DNA of 64,000 nucleotides, taken from positions 8,756,899 to 8,820,898 of the forward strand of contig CM076651.1 in NCBI GenBank assembly GCA_038496675.1. The letters run 5' to 3'. Each line of letters opens with the position of its first letter. Within the stretch, counting starts at the first letter, position 1. The notes under the pieces were generated by a model. The model was not told where the DNA came from. It did no database searches and worked only from the letters and a program-made list of their open reading frames with translations. Positions 12,347 through 22,720 of this stretch are shown here, in pieces. The DNA comes from Rachycentron canadum. Taxonomy: Eukaryota; Chordata; Actinopteri; Carangiformes; Rachycentridae. A program made the translations under genes and the position numbers.

Positions 12347-12361
12347 TTTTTTTTTTTTTTT
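12347..12361. repeat. poly-T run
   Basis: A T homopolymer of about 15 bases. Comparable A or T runs occur near 2660, 7125, 9866, 13171, 13811, 17410, 19728, 22922, 29200, 31885, 33708, 35896 and 48146. Confidence 0.85.
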
Positions 12362-12617
12362 AACGGAGCTTTATATGGTCACTTCACAATAAGGCCTTAG
12401 ATAACAGGGAACTCTAGATATTTCAATGTCAATCATCATTATTTTCCTATTAAATGATAAGGAATACAGGGTTTTTAAGGGTTTCCAAAAAGTGAAAATG
12501 TCCATAATAGTACAATTATATTCTCTTGGAGAGCTCAAACATGCACATATTTTGTCAGTTAAAGGACCCATCAGATGGGACTGACGGGTGAAAGTAGATG
12601 GAAAACCAGCATGGTAA

Positions 12618-12644
12618 TTATAATATAATATAATATAATATAAT
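12618..12644. repeat. (TATAA)n pentanucleotide repeat
   Basis: About five tandem TATAA-type units, followed by degraded AT-rich sequence to about 12665. Confidence 0.85.
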
Positions 12645-12661
12645 CATATAATATTATGTAA

Positions 12662-12770
12662 TATGGGGCAGTGGTTAGCACCTCACAATAAATGAGTTTG
12701 CATGTTCTCCCAGCTTCCTCCCGAAGACATGCACCTGTAGGTTAAAAGAGCACATTGATCGTGCACTGAC
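12662..12770 (+). mobile_element. tRNA-headed SINE-like fish repeat, decayed
   Basis: A plus-strand copy of the family seen at 1197-1320. 'ggggcagtggttagcac' keeps the A-box-like part. The B-box region has been lost, and the sequence passes straight to 'gagtttgcatgttctccc', 'cttcctcccgaagacatgca', 'cctgtaggtta' and 'gtgtctgtgaaatgag', landmarks of the middle of the family. This copy therefore keeps the middle and lacks the tail, the opposite of the first copy. Confidence 0.75.
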
Positions 12771-13074
12771 CGTGTCTGTGAAATGAGTCAACATGAACAT
12801 GCACCAGTACATGGCAATAATGCACCATAAAGCTGTTTGCTAGCCACCTAATAACATCGGAAGAAGAAGCCTCTAAAGGCTGCTCTCGACAGTCACAAGC
12901 TGTAAGATTCCCTTCTCATTGTAGCAGTTATACCGGCAGACTAAGTGAACACACCACTGCTCAAGGCATCCCAGTACCAACATCAGTAAATCACTATTCA
13001 ACACTCGGCAGTTCGAACAACACTAAGTGAACACCAGCTAAATACGTTCTGTTTGGTTGCGCAACTCTGCCCAC

Positions 13075-13810
13075 AGGCTTACTGTCTATGCCTTTGTATC
13101 TTTATCATCATTTAAACATTGAGGCAGCCGGCAGTGGACTGTTGCTGACTCATTCTACATATAACAAAGTTAAAAAAAAAAAAAAAAAAAGCCATGAAGG
13201 TCTGGCTGAAAATCTCAGAGGAAAGAAGTTAAAATCTAGATTGCTTCAAATAGTTATCCAGCCAGGAAAACACTGGTGGCTGCAGAACATCGATTTATGA
13301 AATAGACAGAGAAAATGAACTCATCATCATACCAGCCACATTACATAAAACTGACACTTTTCGCTGTAGTTTGAATCTGAAGATGTCACAGAGGATGCAA
13401 AAATATAAATATATATAATAATAGTAAATATACTTTTAACCATTTTAGCAGTTGCATGTGGAAACTGGCATTTTACTGACGTTTTCTCTCAAAAATAAAG
13501 ATATAGATATTTTCTCTCATATATAAAGATAATTTATAATGAAATAAATCCATCATTCAAGTGACCTGAGGAGCGGAGCAGCAGAAAGAGTTCAGGATCA
13601 CAGCTCTCAGTACAGCTCCCAATAAATCCAGTAGAAACACTAGTCAGGTTTTACAGTATAAGCAGCAGGCAGAAGACAACAGGGAGCTTGTCTGAGGTTA
13701 TTATTTAGCAAGATAATGTTGTATCGCTCTGTTTACTGCTCTGATTTCATCAGAAAGTCTAATATACTAATTTAAGCAGCCAAAGTCTGTGTGATTGGCT
13801 CAGATCTACA
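13075..13810 (+). repeat. copy B of the local inverted repeat pair
   Basis: Homologous to copy A (9990-10400, opposite strand). Matching blocks are at about 13110-13265 ('aacattgaggcagcc', A-run, 'gaaaatctcagaggaaagaagttaaaatctaga', 'gcttcaaatag') and 13565-13805 ('gagcagcag', 'tacagctccca', 'agcaggcagaagacaacaggg', 'taatgttg', 'catcagaaa', 'attggctcag'). The 300 bases between the two blocks (about 13266-13560) are absent from copy A. No open reading frame spans it. A non-autonomous transposon family is the simplest reading. Confidence 0.7.
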
Positions 13811-14229
13811 GTTTTTTTTTTTTTTTTTGACAGAAACATGCAGTGAAAGAAAAAGCCACTAAAATTAACATTGGGGAATGTGTATTCAAGCCCAATACTT
13901 TGCTCTGTTTCTGAATTCTTTCAGTCTGTTGCTAGTCAGAGCTGTTACATCCATTTCATTTCAAAACTGCCCCTGAAGCACAACACACAAGGTCAGTACA
14001 GTAGGTCAGCAGCCTATTATTTACATCAGAATGATCAGATTATGATTGATTCTTTTCTGCTTTGCTGTCGTCTAATACGCTTTCACCAAGGAATTAAAAT
14101 ACTATGAATCACAGATAAAATGACAATGGCACTTAAGAGCTCCAGAGTTTCAGTCAGTGACTGTGGCACTTGCTTACCTCAGTAAACTTTGTTATTTGTT
14201 ACATCCATTTGATCTCACCTTCGTCAAGT

Positions 14230-14292
14230 ACGAGTCAAGTAAATTTTTATTTGTATAGCACCAAATCACAACAGAAGTTGTTCTCTCCCTAA
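14230..14292 (-). mobile_element. LINE-type 3' tail repeat
   Basis: The reverse complement reads 'caacttctgttgtgatttgg', 'tgctatacaaataaaaattt', then pentamer-like 'acttgac' units. This is the 3' end of the same kind of retroposon as 3842-3985, inserted in the opposite orientation and heavily 5'-truncated. Confidence 0.75.
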
Positions 14293-14439
14293 ATTTGTCT
14301 ACAAAAAAACACAAAAAATGTGGACAAAGTTGGAGTTTATTCTGTACTGTCCTTTCTATCATGCTTTGCATTTAAATTAGTTTTTAAATGATATGGATTC
14401 AGATTTGATGAGATGGATGAATGTGTATAAGCAGAGAAA

Positions 14440-15670
14440 TTCAGATCCCCATTACCTTGCACTTTGTTGCTAATCGTCCTGGGTTCCACATAAATTCACC
14501 CATGAACAAACAGCATATACACATAAAACAATCAAACAAATCAGCATTGACTGACCTTGTCAGTCTGAACAAACTTAGATAATTAAAAATCAAAATACTC
14601 AACATAGCACATAACAATACATGCACAGAATTCAAATGCTCCATCGCTGTGATATAAAACAAACATCCTGGCAGGTGGGATCATTCCTGTCGTGCAGTAT
14701 CTTTCATTACTTTCTGTTTGTGATTTTTTAAACAGGCATTTTCTTCTGCTTTGTTTTATATTTGTCATTAATGAGTTCCACTGGCAGGAGGCTACTTTTT
14801 AAATTAATTTGATTTTAGGTGTAGAAGCTCTAGATGACCCAGGTTGATCTGTCTAGTTGTGATTGTGTATTAGACCTGTCTGTACTAATCGCTCCAGTTT
14901 TCTGTCTATAATTGCATTACAGACAAATGTGAGAAGGGTCGATGCTAATTTAGCCTCAGCATGGCGGATTATGGCACAGTGAGCTTGTCTTGCAGCCCTA
15001 CTCTGTGTAAACTGGAGTATTTTAATATAATTTTTACTTGCACTTGACCACACAACTGTGCAGTACCCTGGATGTGAGAGGACAAGTTCCTGTGTCACCT
15101 GATTCCTAACTGATGGTGTTACACAGAGGGAGCATTAGTGATTGCATTTATATTCTCTGACCACATGAAGCGGCCGTCAATTATGACACCATTTTATTTT
15201 ATGACGTCATTTTATTTTCTGCACTTGCTGAACTGGTGTCCCCCACTGTATAGTTTTAGGTGGGGATTCTTAGCCAGGATTTTTCTTGTACCACTTGCAC
15301 AAGAATGACAATGCACTTTATCTTGGACGCATTCAAAATCAGTATATTTTCCTCTACCCAATCAGATACAGATTTTAATTTATTCATTCAAACCACTTTG
15401 TTTAGTTCGTCTAGACCCAGCCCAAAACATGGTTATATCATCTGCATATATTACTATCTTTGCTTGTGCTAGTACATATGGCAGATTGTGGGACTCCTCA
15501 GGATACATCTTTGCTTTCTGAAAAGCCTCCATTGAACTATACCTCTTGCGTTCTCCCAGACACACAACTCTCCATCCGATAGAGAGCAGTCAGCAAAGAA
15601 ACCACACACCCCTAATTGGTTATTAGCAGCTTGTGGTACATGACATCAAAAGCAGCACATTTTTTATTGT
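14440..15670 (-). mobile_element. non-LTR retrotransposon (LINE) remnant
   Basis: On the minus strand this runs from the palm of a reverse transcriptase (about 15665) through its C-terminal region (about 14850) to a 3' untranslated end near 14445, where 'ccaggacgattagcaac' and 'aatggggatc' recall the 3' end of common fish LINEs ('...ctaatggggatc'). The 5' half, including the endonuclease, is missing, as is usual for LINE copies truncated during target-primed reverse transcription. It lies just upstream (on its own strand) of the tail at 14230-14292, but that tail is a different family end, so the two are probably separate insertions. Confidence 0.8.
14853..15665 (-). pseudogene. LINE reverse transcriptase, broken
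   Basis: Pieces of a reverse transcriptase can be followed through several frame changes. These are AFDVMYHKLL (the conserved FDxxxH block, about 15640), a WF...VCLGERK segment (about 15560), KIVIYADDITMFWAGS with the catalytic YADD box (about 15440), SDWVEENILILNASKIKC (about 15340), then LVLSHPGYCTVVWSSASK and LQFTQSRAARQAHC (about 15080-14990). That order matches the palm and thumb of L2/CR1/jockey-type enzymes. The GxPQGS block is degraded, and stop codons and frameshifts interrupt the frame. The source clade is inferred from motif style only. Confidence 0.8.
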
Positions 15671-15844
15671 CCATTTATGTACTAGTCATATGAACCACAG
15701 AGAGTAGGTTGAGTGACCAGCTCTGTATGCATGTTGGGATTAATGGAGTAGTATTTTTACTGAGAATTGGTCAGAGCAACATATTTGAATATTTGTTTGA
15801 ATGCTTGCTTTATTTTTATCAGCTAGTTGCTCAGACTGCTCATC

Positions 15845-16140
15845 AGTCTACCTTGAAATTTTGTACAGACATCTATTGTGAATGGATCTTACTGATTTTT
15901 CATCTAGTCATTTTCTAGGCATTTTCATCCAGCACCACCTTGAGGTTCATTTGAGTAGTTTTAGTGAATATCTGACCCGCTGTTGAATGGATTGTGGTGA
16001 AACTCCCGTGTTCCCCTCAGGCAATAACTCAGGTGATCCTTTAACTTTTTACCATCATCAGCGCAAAATTTTCATTCCTGTCAACTTCACCTGTATTTTG
16101 TCTGTAATATGGTAACAATATCCTTGTGAACATCTGCATG
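15845..16140 (+). mobile_element. high-copy fish MITE-like repeat, partial
   Basis: Blocks such as 'gaaattttgtacagacatc', 'ccagcaccaccttgaggttc', 'gaatggattgtggtgaaact', 'gttcccctcaggcaataact' and 'ggtgatcctttaactttt' occur in the order of a very abundant percomorph repeat. A second copy, covering the adjoining part of the same family, is at 39575-39960. It has no coding capacity. I do not recall its formal name. Confidence 0.65.
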
Positions 16141-19012
16141 TTTCAGGCAAGCAGTAGCATTTAGCAAAGCCTATAAGGAGACTTGTTTAACCTAATATAA
16201 TGTTATCATATACAGTATGATAATAAAAATAGAATAATATAGTAGTAGAATTGTTTATTTGTTCTTTATTTATTTCTTACAGGGTGTCGAACTCATCCCG
16301 AGTTGATGCTGACAATATGTAGTTTCTTTGCAATAATCTGTGGCCGAACTGATGCTCACTTAAGATTTTTGTAATTTATGCAGAATATTAACAACTCTGA
16401 AGGAGAAAGCTGTTTGCAGTTGGACCGGTGGGAAACTGTCTGCGGCACAACCTTCACTATAGAGGTGTTGTTTGAGGTGATCTCTTCTATGTCAGCATAA
16501 TTTTGCAGGCCGGGAAACTGAATTCAGTGCTGTCTCATTTCCTTAATTCATGAATTATGTTCTCCAGCGTGTCATTTTCTTTTACATGATGGAATGCAAA
16601 TTAGTTAATCAAACACTGCAGCAATGGTAGAAAGAATGATTTCTCAGATTTTTGTCAGCGTCACACCTGGAGCTGACATGCCCTGCCATTTTCAGAGCAG
16701 TGCTTACAGTAAAATGTTGAAAGGTTGACAGCCAAAACGCATAATTATATGAACTGGCCCCTGGCCCTCTGTCAATTTCCAAAAGTGACCCTCAGGCTAA
16801 ACCAAGAATCTCAGGTGTATAAAAACAAGAATGGGTGTGATTAAAGTTGCAAGAGTGTGTAAGTATGTTTATATATATGTGTGCGTCAGTGTAATTTCAC
16901 TCCATGTCTATAACACTGCAATAAGTACAGCTGAGTTTTAAGTGAATACCTTAGTGTAGTTCAGTGCTTATAATGAAGGGTCTGTCAATTATCTATATAT
17001 ATTAGACCCAGAGGATTCTTTGTTTGCCCTTATGTCTCATTTAAAACTCCTCAAACACAGCATGTCTCTCTGTGCTCCCTGGATATAACCCTTCAACAAG
17101 TAATTGGGGGACTAGTTAGTAACTCAGAGGCAGGGGTAGAAAGCTGTGTTGGCAGTGTAGCATCACCGACAAGGCAACTAGTCCCACAGTTTCACACTCT
17201 CATTCAATTAATTATGACCTTGAGAGCTGAGTGGGAGCTGAGACCAACGTAAGACTGACTCATGAATCTTGTTTTCTTGTTATACTGACATATGTCATTG
17301 TTCTCAGAAAAGGGACCCAAGAGCCTGACTCAGGAGGCAGATATAAAAATAAAGACTTTACCTCGAAAAAAAGGATCTGAAATATCCAAGCACAACAACA
17401 ATGTCCAAAAGCTGAGACAAAAAAAAAAAAAAAAACGCGGTCAGGTTCAGGAAACAAATGAGAGCACTGAAAAGTTAAGACACATGGCAACAAAAAGCAA
17501 GTGGAAAGACCTCAGAAAGATCTAAAAAATGACCTCTACAATTACTTTCAACACTGAAAACTGCTCAAAGCACAATTTCACATATCCATTATTTATATTT
17601 CTTAAATTCCGTGAGTAGTGTTGGGTTGAATATCTGAGTTTTCTGGTAAATTCTTCTCTATGACTCCACCTTATCACTGAACAATGAGACTGTCACACAA
17701 AGCGCCATACAAGGTGGTTGGAAAATTACAGTATGCCTCTTTATACTTTGGCAAGTGTAAGCCCAGCACATTTTTGCAAGTACAGCATAAACGTGTCACC
17801 AGAAAAGAAAGATAAAGAAAGAAAGGTACTGTATGCTCTCAGAATATGCACATTCAAAGAGGAAATATGTTTTATTTATTATTTGATGCTATCTTAATTG
17901 ATTTAAAACGTTGATTGTTTTTATAATGTTTATGCTAAGCTAGGCTAAGTATATTGGACTAAAGCACAAATGAGATGGGTGGGATGGATGGGACAAGTTA
18001 AATGTGTATAAATTGCCATTGGTGAGTTGACATTTGGCCCTTTTTTTTCTTCTATTTACCCACCAGATCGTTCTCATATTCTTTTTAATCATTATGGGAA
18101 CATCATCTTCACACCGTACTGCAAATGTATTTTGTATTTAAATTGATAGCAGTATGGTATCTGTTCAGATTATAGTCATAAAATGTTTGAATAAAACTCA
18201 GCACTGAATGACTTGCCCAAAAAAAAACAAACAAAACAAAACTATACAACATGTTGAAAATTGCAGTCAACACCAAAAGCCTTAATGCTCTTATGCAAAC
18301 TAGCCATTTTTGGATTATTTATTTATTTTTTGTCTTCATTTGAGCATCTCCTTTTGTTTGAATTTTAATTAATCTTTAATAATACTACACAGAATAAAGC
18401 TCCTTTTTCCTCCTATAATAATCTTGTGCAATAACAAGCCTAGTCAGTGTGTTATTAGGCTAAGCCTTGTTGAATGTCCCTCTCTCATTTTGGGTATTCT
18501 TCATTGCACCCTACTGGCATATCCTCTGCGGTTTCATTATATGACAAACACATTTTTGCTACAATATGTCGGGTTATTTAATGAAACTATTGTGGTCATA
18601 ATGGCAGGGGATTAGCACTAATCCACACAGGAACTTTGCTGATAAGTGCAGACATGAAAGCAGCAGTGTTCACAGCAACTGGTTCATCTTCTTTGTAGGT
18701 TTTTGGACCAGCAGTTCATCACAGAAAAATGGAGCTATTCTGAAGCACTCGTTCTGACAGGCTTTTGAGTATGTTTTTATCGTGAACAGACGACAGGCAA
18801 CTGGTATTAAATGCCAACCAATGCACATTCATGTCTTATCTTAACACTCAGTGTGTGTTTCTGTGTTTGTGTTACGAAAGGGGGACCTTGTTACTACTAT
18901 GGCTCACTGTTAGTCTGGAAACAACACTGTAAACACCTCACCTTGAGCTACCTGAGCTCAAGAGCTCTGAGCTAACCCTGTAGTCTAAACATTCCTCCTT
19001 AAAAGTTGACGG

Positions 19013-19043
19013 CAGCTGCTGCTGCTGCGGCTGCTGCGGCTCA
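19013..19043. repeat. imperfect (CTG/CGG)n trinucleotide tract
   Basis: 'gcagctgctgctgctgcggc' is followed by 'tgctgcggctc'. It is a short GC-rich triplet tract in an AT-rich background, not inside any supported reading frame. Confidence 0.85.
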
Positions 19044-20280
19044 GTGAATTAAGGAGTTAATTAGTAAAGATGAAAAGGCAGAAAACATCCTTTTATTCAC
19101 TCTTCTAACAGTATCTTTATGTGTGATGCATTTTCACAGAAACATGACAAAGTCAGTCTGTTACCGAACAGCTTGTGCCACTTCCACAGAGCAACTGGTA
19201 AATAAAGCTAAATTAAAGCTAGTTTAGCTAGTTTTCATAGCCCAGGTTGACCTCATTGCAACTTCATTGAATGTTATGTTTCCGATGCTGCTTCACTTCA
19301 TTTGCCATTAGTAAGTAAATTCATTCATTCAACACACAAACTATTTGTGTACATTAATCTGCTGCATAACATCTCATCAGACAAACATCAGGCTTAACTG
19401 TTCATAAATTCTAAACATTTGCTCATAGTTGACTAATGTACATAAACTTGCCACTGTAGGAACAGTGGTTACAACAAAACGGTGTGCCTGCTTATCTGCA
19501 TGTGCGCTGGCACTAAAAGAAATTCCACTGCACCTGTGACCATATTGGAAACATGTAGTGTCGTACACTCTATGGCCTACACCATCATTTTTAGTCAGGA
19601 ATGGATTTTGAATTGAATCTTCAGCTCAATTGAAAGCGAGATTAACTGTGACATTTTAGGAATCATACACAATTAAAAAATACCATTCATATGGAACTTC
19701 AATTTTAAATTTTTTAATTTAATTTTCTTTTTTTTTTTTTTTTAAGTATTAACCTTGCATTTCCACTTAAATTGCTGACAAATAAATGAATTGAAATGAA
19801 ATAATTGAAATCTCCTGATTAGCCACTGAATGGCCCTTGTTTTTGTCATTTTTGTACCTTTTTTTTCTTTTTCACTGCCGCTGGACCTGCGTTCTCATTC
19901 AAGTTTCCCATCATTAGGCAACAGAGAGCACAGGGAGAGCAAAGGGAGTCAGAATGTGATAGTTAGCCAGCGGTAGGGTCTATCTCAGCATTCAATATCT
20001 GTTGCGTCAGAGTGGTGTGTTAACATCGGGACACGTGTACATTTATATCTAGATATGATAAGGACAAACTGTGACAGTAACCAGCTTCTGCTGTTGTCAT
20101 CAGATGATGAGATAAAAATTGACAGGGTTTGACAGACAAAACAAAGCAGGACAAATTCTGTTGCTGACTTACTCCTGTGTTGTATTGTAAGGTATTGGAG
20201 CTGAAAAAACAGAGGGAAACACACAAACGTGACTGTACTCCTTTTGCCTCATGTTGTTGGTCTCATGTATCTTTCCGAAC

Positions 20281-20292
20281 ATATATATATAT
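20281..20292. repeat. (AT)n run
   Basis: Six tandem AT units. Confidence 0.85.
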
Positions 20293-20414
20293 CAATCATT
20301 AGTGTGTAACCAAACATGTAATCCATGCAAATATGCTGAGAATAGCAGAACAATACATTACATTAGTAAAGAAATAGTCTGACGCACGACCCTTCATAAA
20401 ACCTTGTCACTTTT

Positions 20415-20885
20415 ACACTATAGACTGTAAATAAACATGGACACAGCCCACGTGACATCGCCCACAGGTTTTTAGCTCAGAGTGGGCGGTTCTGCCATCA
20501 CAATCTTGCCAGTGCCTGACTCCACTGATGCAAAAATGGGCAAATGTGAGGGGTGCATGTGGAGCTGACACTTTGACATGTACCGGTTTGTGGCAAGTAT
20601 ACGCTCACTCACCTGTCACCTCAAAGTGGCCCAGAGCTTTAAGCCTTAATAGAATTTAAACTGATTCATTCTATAAAAAATCTGACACACATACAGTTGT
20701 CATGAAGGGTGAAATTAGCTTAGCAAGCAAAACAGATGTATTAAATGTTTTTTTCTGCTTTAACGTTGGGCATTTTAACATGGCAGTCTATGGGGATTGG
20801 CTCGCTTTAGGAGCCAACCTCAAGCAGCCATTCAAAGGACCGCAGTTTTTGGCACTTCTTCGCTGACTTAATTTTTTGGTCAATG
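20415..20885 (+). mobile_element. high-copy fish MITE-like repeat
   Basis: It begins 'ctatagactgtaaataaaca' and contains 'cacgtgacatcgcccacagg', 'catggcagtctatggggatt', 'ggagccaacctcaagcagcc' and 'gcagtttttggcacttcttc'. This is the order of a familiar percomorph repeat, in which a 'tatagactgtatataaa' end, 'gtgacgtcaccc' and 'aagtctatggg' are hallmarks. It is about 470 bases long with no coding capacity. It was recognised by sequence memory and the family name is uncertain. Its typical hallmarks are mutated, so the insertion is old. Confidence 0.7.
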
Positions 20886-22199
20886 AGGTTGCCACTTATT
20901 TTACACATTAAATTTTATACAGGCTAAACAGACAAGATTTAATGTGTTATTTAGTGAGCTTTATAAGTGCTGAGTTATTTTTTTTTTTTATACCTTTGGA
21001 CGGAGCCTTGCTTGCAGTTTGCCTGTTCAGAGTTACCTGGCTGCTGACTGTAGCTTAATATTCATCATACAGACACAGGAGTAGTTCTCACTTGAGTCCT
21101 GGCAAAGAATCAAATATGTGTATTTCCCAACCATTTCTTCAACTTGTCTGTTAAATAAGCTAAAATACATTTTTCAGTTTGCTGATGAGCACTATGGTTA
21201 GATAGAGATCATGATGTGTAGCTTTTCTGATGACGCATGTGCTGTAAACATTAAAAATGCAAAGTCTAACAAAACATTTATATTACAGAACCACAGTCCT
21301 TGTTAGTCATTCGAAGGCTGAATTGAGCAGCACTCACATTTTACCAGAACCATTTTAACAGAAATGCTGATGAAAGCAAAGAGAAAGAAAATGTGTCCAG
21401 CGTCTGTAAGTACTCAGGAGAGGGACTCACACAAAGCAGATGCAAAACCAAAACACTGACTGCAGTGCTGACTAATGAGAACCAAATGAATTCATTGAGA
21501 TAAATTGTTCATTAGTGTTTGCCACCGTAGTTTGTTGGGGATTTGAAAAGTTCAGTGCAATTTGTGTTTACAGAATTAATGGTTTCATCAGTCTAATTCT
21601 ACCAGGAGGCGTCATTATTCCTCTGCTGTAAGGTAACTCTGACAGAGACAGTCTATCACTAGTCCACCGCCATACCATCCTCGTCTCTCACAGCACAGTG
21701 AGATTTGGGGAACCAAAAAACAAGATCCTGGAGTGTTTGAAGGGATCTATTTGAAGAATATACAGTGTCTTTTGGACCCCACTGTATGTTCATTTGGAAA
21801 ATTAGAATAGTTTTCCTTTACACTTCTTCATAGTTGTTGTCTGTGGAAGAGGCTGGGCTAACGCATGTCAAGTCCCACGTCTCTCAAAGGAAGCAAAAGC
21901 AGGTCACACTGTCTTTATAAACAGCAGGATAGATGACACAGGGAACTGAAACAGTGCAATTGTCTGTAACATCACAAGAGCCCCCCCTATGGCACCTATT
22001 CAACTTCCAAGAGTGTGTCAAGCAGAGAAACTGACAGTTTGACAACGTGGCTTTCATCTCATACCCCAAATCTTTCCACAATCAACCACCAGGAAAAAAG
22101 GGACAATTGAGAGACAGTATTGAAAACGTGAAACATCTTAGATAAGCCTGTCTCTGTAGGTGCCCTGCTAGTTAAACATAGCCCAGCAGCCTCTCACAT
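20886..22199. other. anonymous sequence
   Basis: No gene or recognised repeat is visible. A minus-strand frame at 21884-22081 has no motif. Confidence 0.5.
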
Positions 22200-22720
22200 C
22201 CCCATTTAGACACAAGTTTGTCACTTGGGAGGAGGTCGTACCGATGACAGTGATGAGGAGGCCCAGACGCCAGACACGCTGTCAGCGCTCGTTAAGGTCA
22301 GCTCATTAAAGAATGAAATAAATAAACTGGTAACGGTAAGTGTGAGAGAGGAGACAAGTGCAGGGAGACGTCTCTGTCTCCTCACGCTCTGAGGTAGGAT
22401 CCAGCGAGGGAGATGGATTGTAGCGATTGAGCTGTGAACCTGTGCGACACAGCTGCGTTTTCTGCAGCTAATGATTCTGTACAGAAAACGGATCAGAGCT
22501 GAAGCACTTGTCATGTGTCACAGAGCCATGCAGCTGCTCCCCCCACGTACGGCTGCCTGCTCCGAGGCTTCTGCTGATCAGAAGATGCTGTGGTAAAGAG
22601 GAGCGGTGAAGAGATTTGGTGAAGGAGAGAGGAGGAGGGGTGGAGGTGGGGGGGGTGTATGGCTCCAGCTAAAGACACTGATGCCGATTGATCATACTCA
22701 GAAACATGGGCGATTGGAGA
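22200..22720. promoter_or_regulatory. CpG-rich island-like region
   Basis: CpG dinucleotides are conspicuously dense here compared with the flanks. There are about seven in 22210-22335 alone and many more to about 22610 ('gagacgtctctg', 'cacgtacggctgc', 'gctccgaggc', 'gagcggtg'). The right edge is a G-rich tract ('gaggtgggggggggtg'). Because methylated vertebrate DNA loses CpG, retention suggests an unmethylated regulatory element, a promoter or coding sequence. Open frames occur on both strands (minus 22221-22514 and 22511-22795), as expected of GC-rich DNA. No TATA box or defined start site is claimed. Confidence 0.4.
22210..22335 (+). CDS. candidate internal exon, gene unidentified
   Basis: A pyrimidine-rich acceptor ('cctctcacatccccatttag') ends at 22209, and a donor with the ideal intron sequence GTAAGTG begins at 22336. 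Between them are 126 bases, exactly 42 codons, open in phase 0. The peptide begins TQVCHLGGGRTDDSDEEAQT and ends VSSLKNEINKLVT, with an acidic, serine-containing centre (DDSDEE) and a short amphipathic-looking end. I do not recognise the protein. In favour are phase-compatible length, splice signals and CpG retention. Against it are the absence of a known domain and the fact that chance exons of this length occur in 64 kb. It could belong with 38740-38841 and 43400-43531, which share strand and phase. Confidence 0.3.

Larger units (their letters stand above)
16141..20410. other. anonymous intronic or intergenic sequence
   Basis: No gene is supported. Overlapping frames at 17260-17525 on both strands come from an A-rich, low-complexity patch. 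The CTG/CGG-rich tract at 19013-19043 and poly-T near 19728 are the only structured items seen. Confidence 0.5.
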
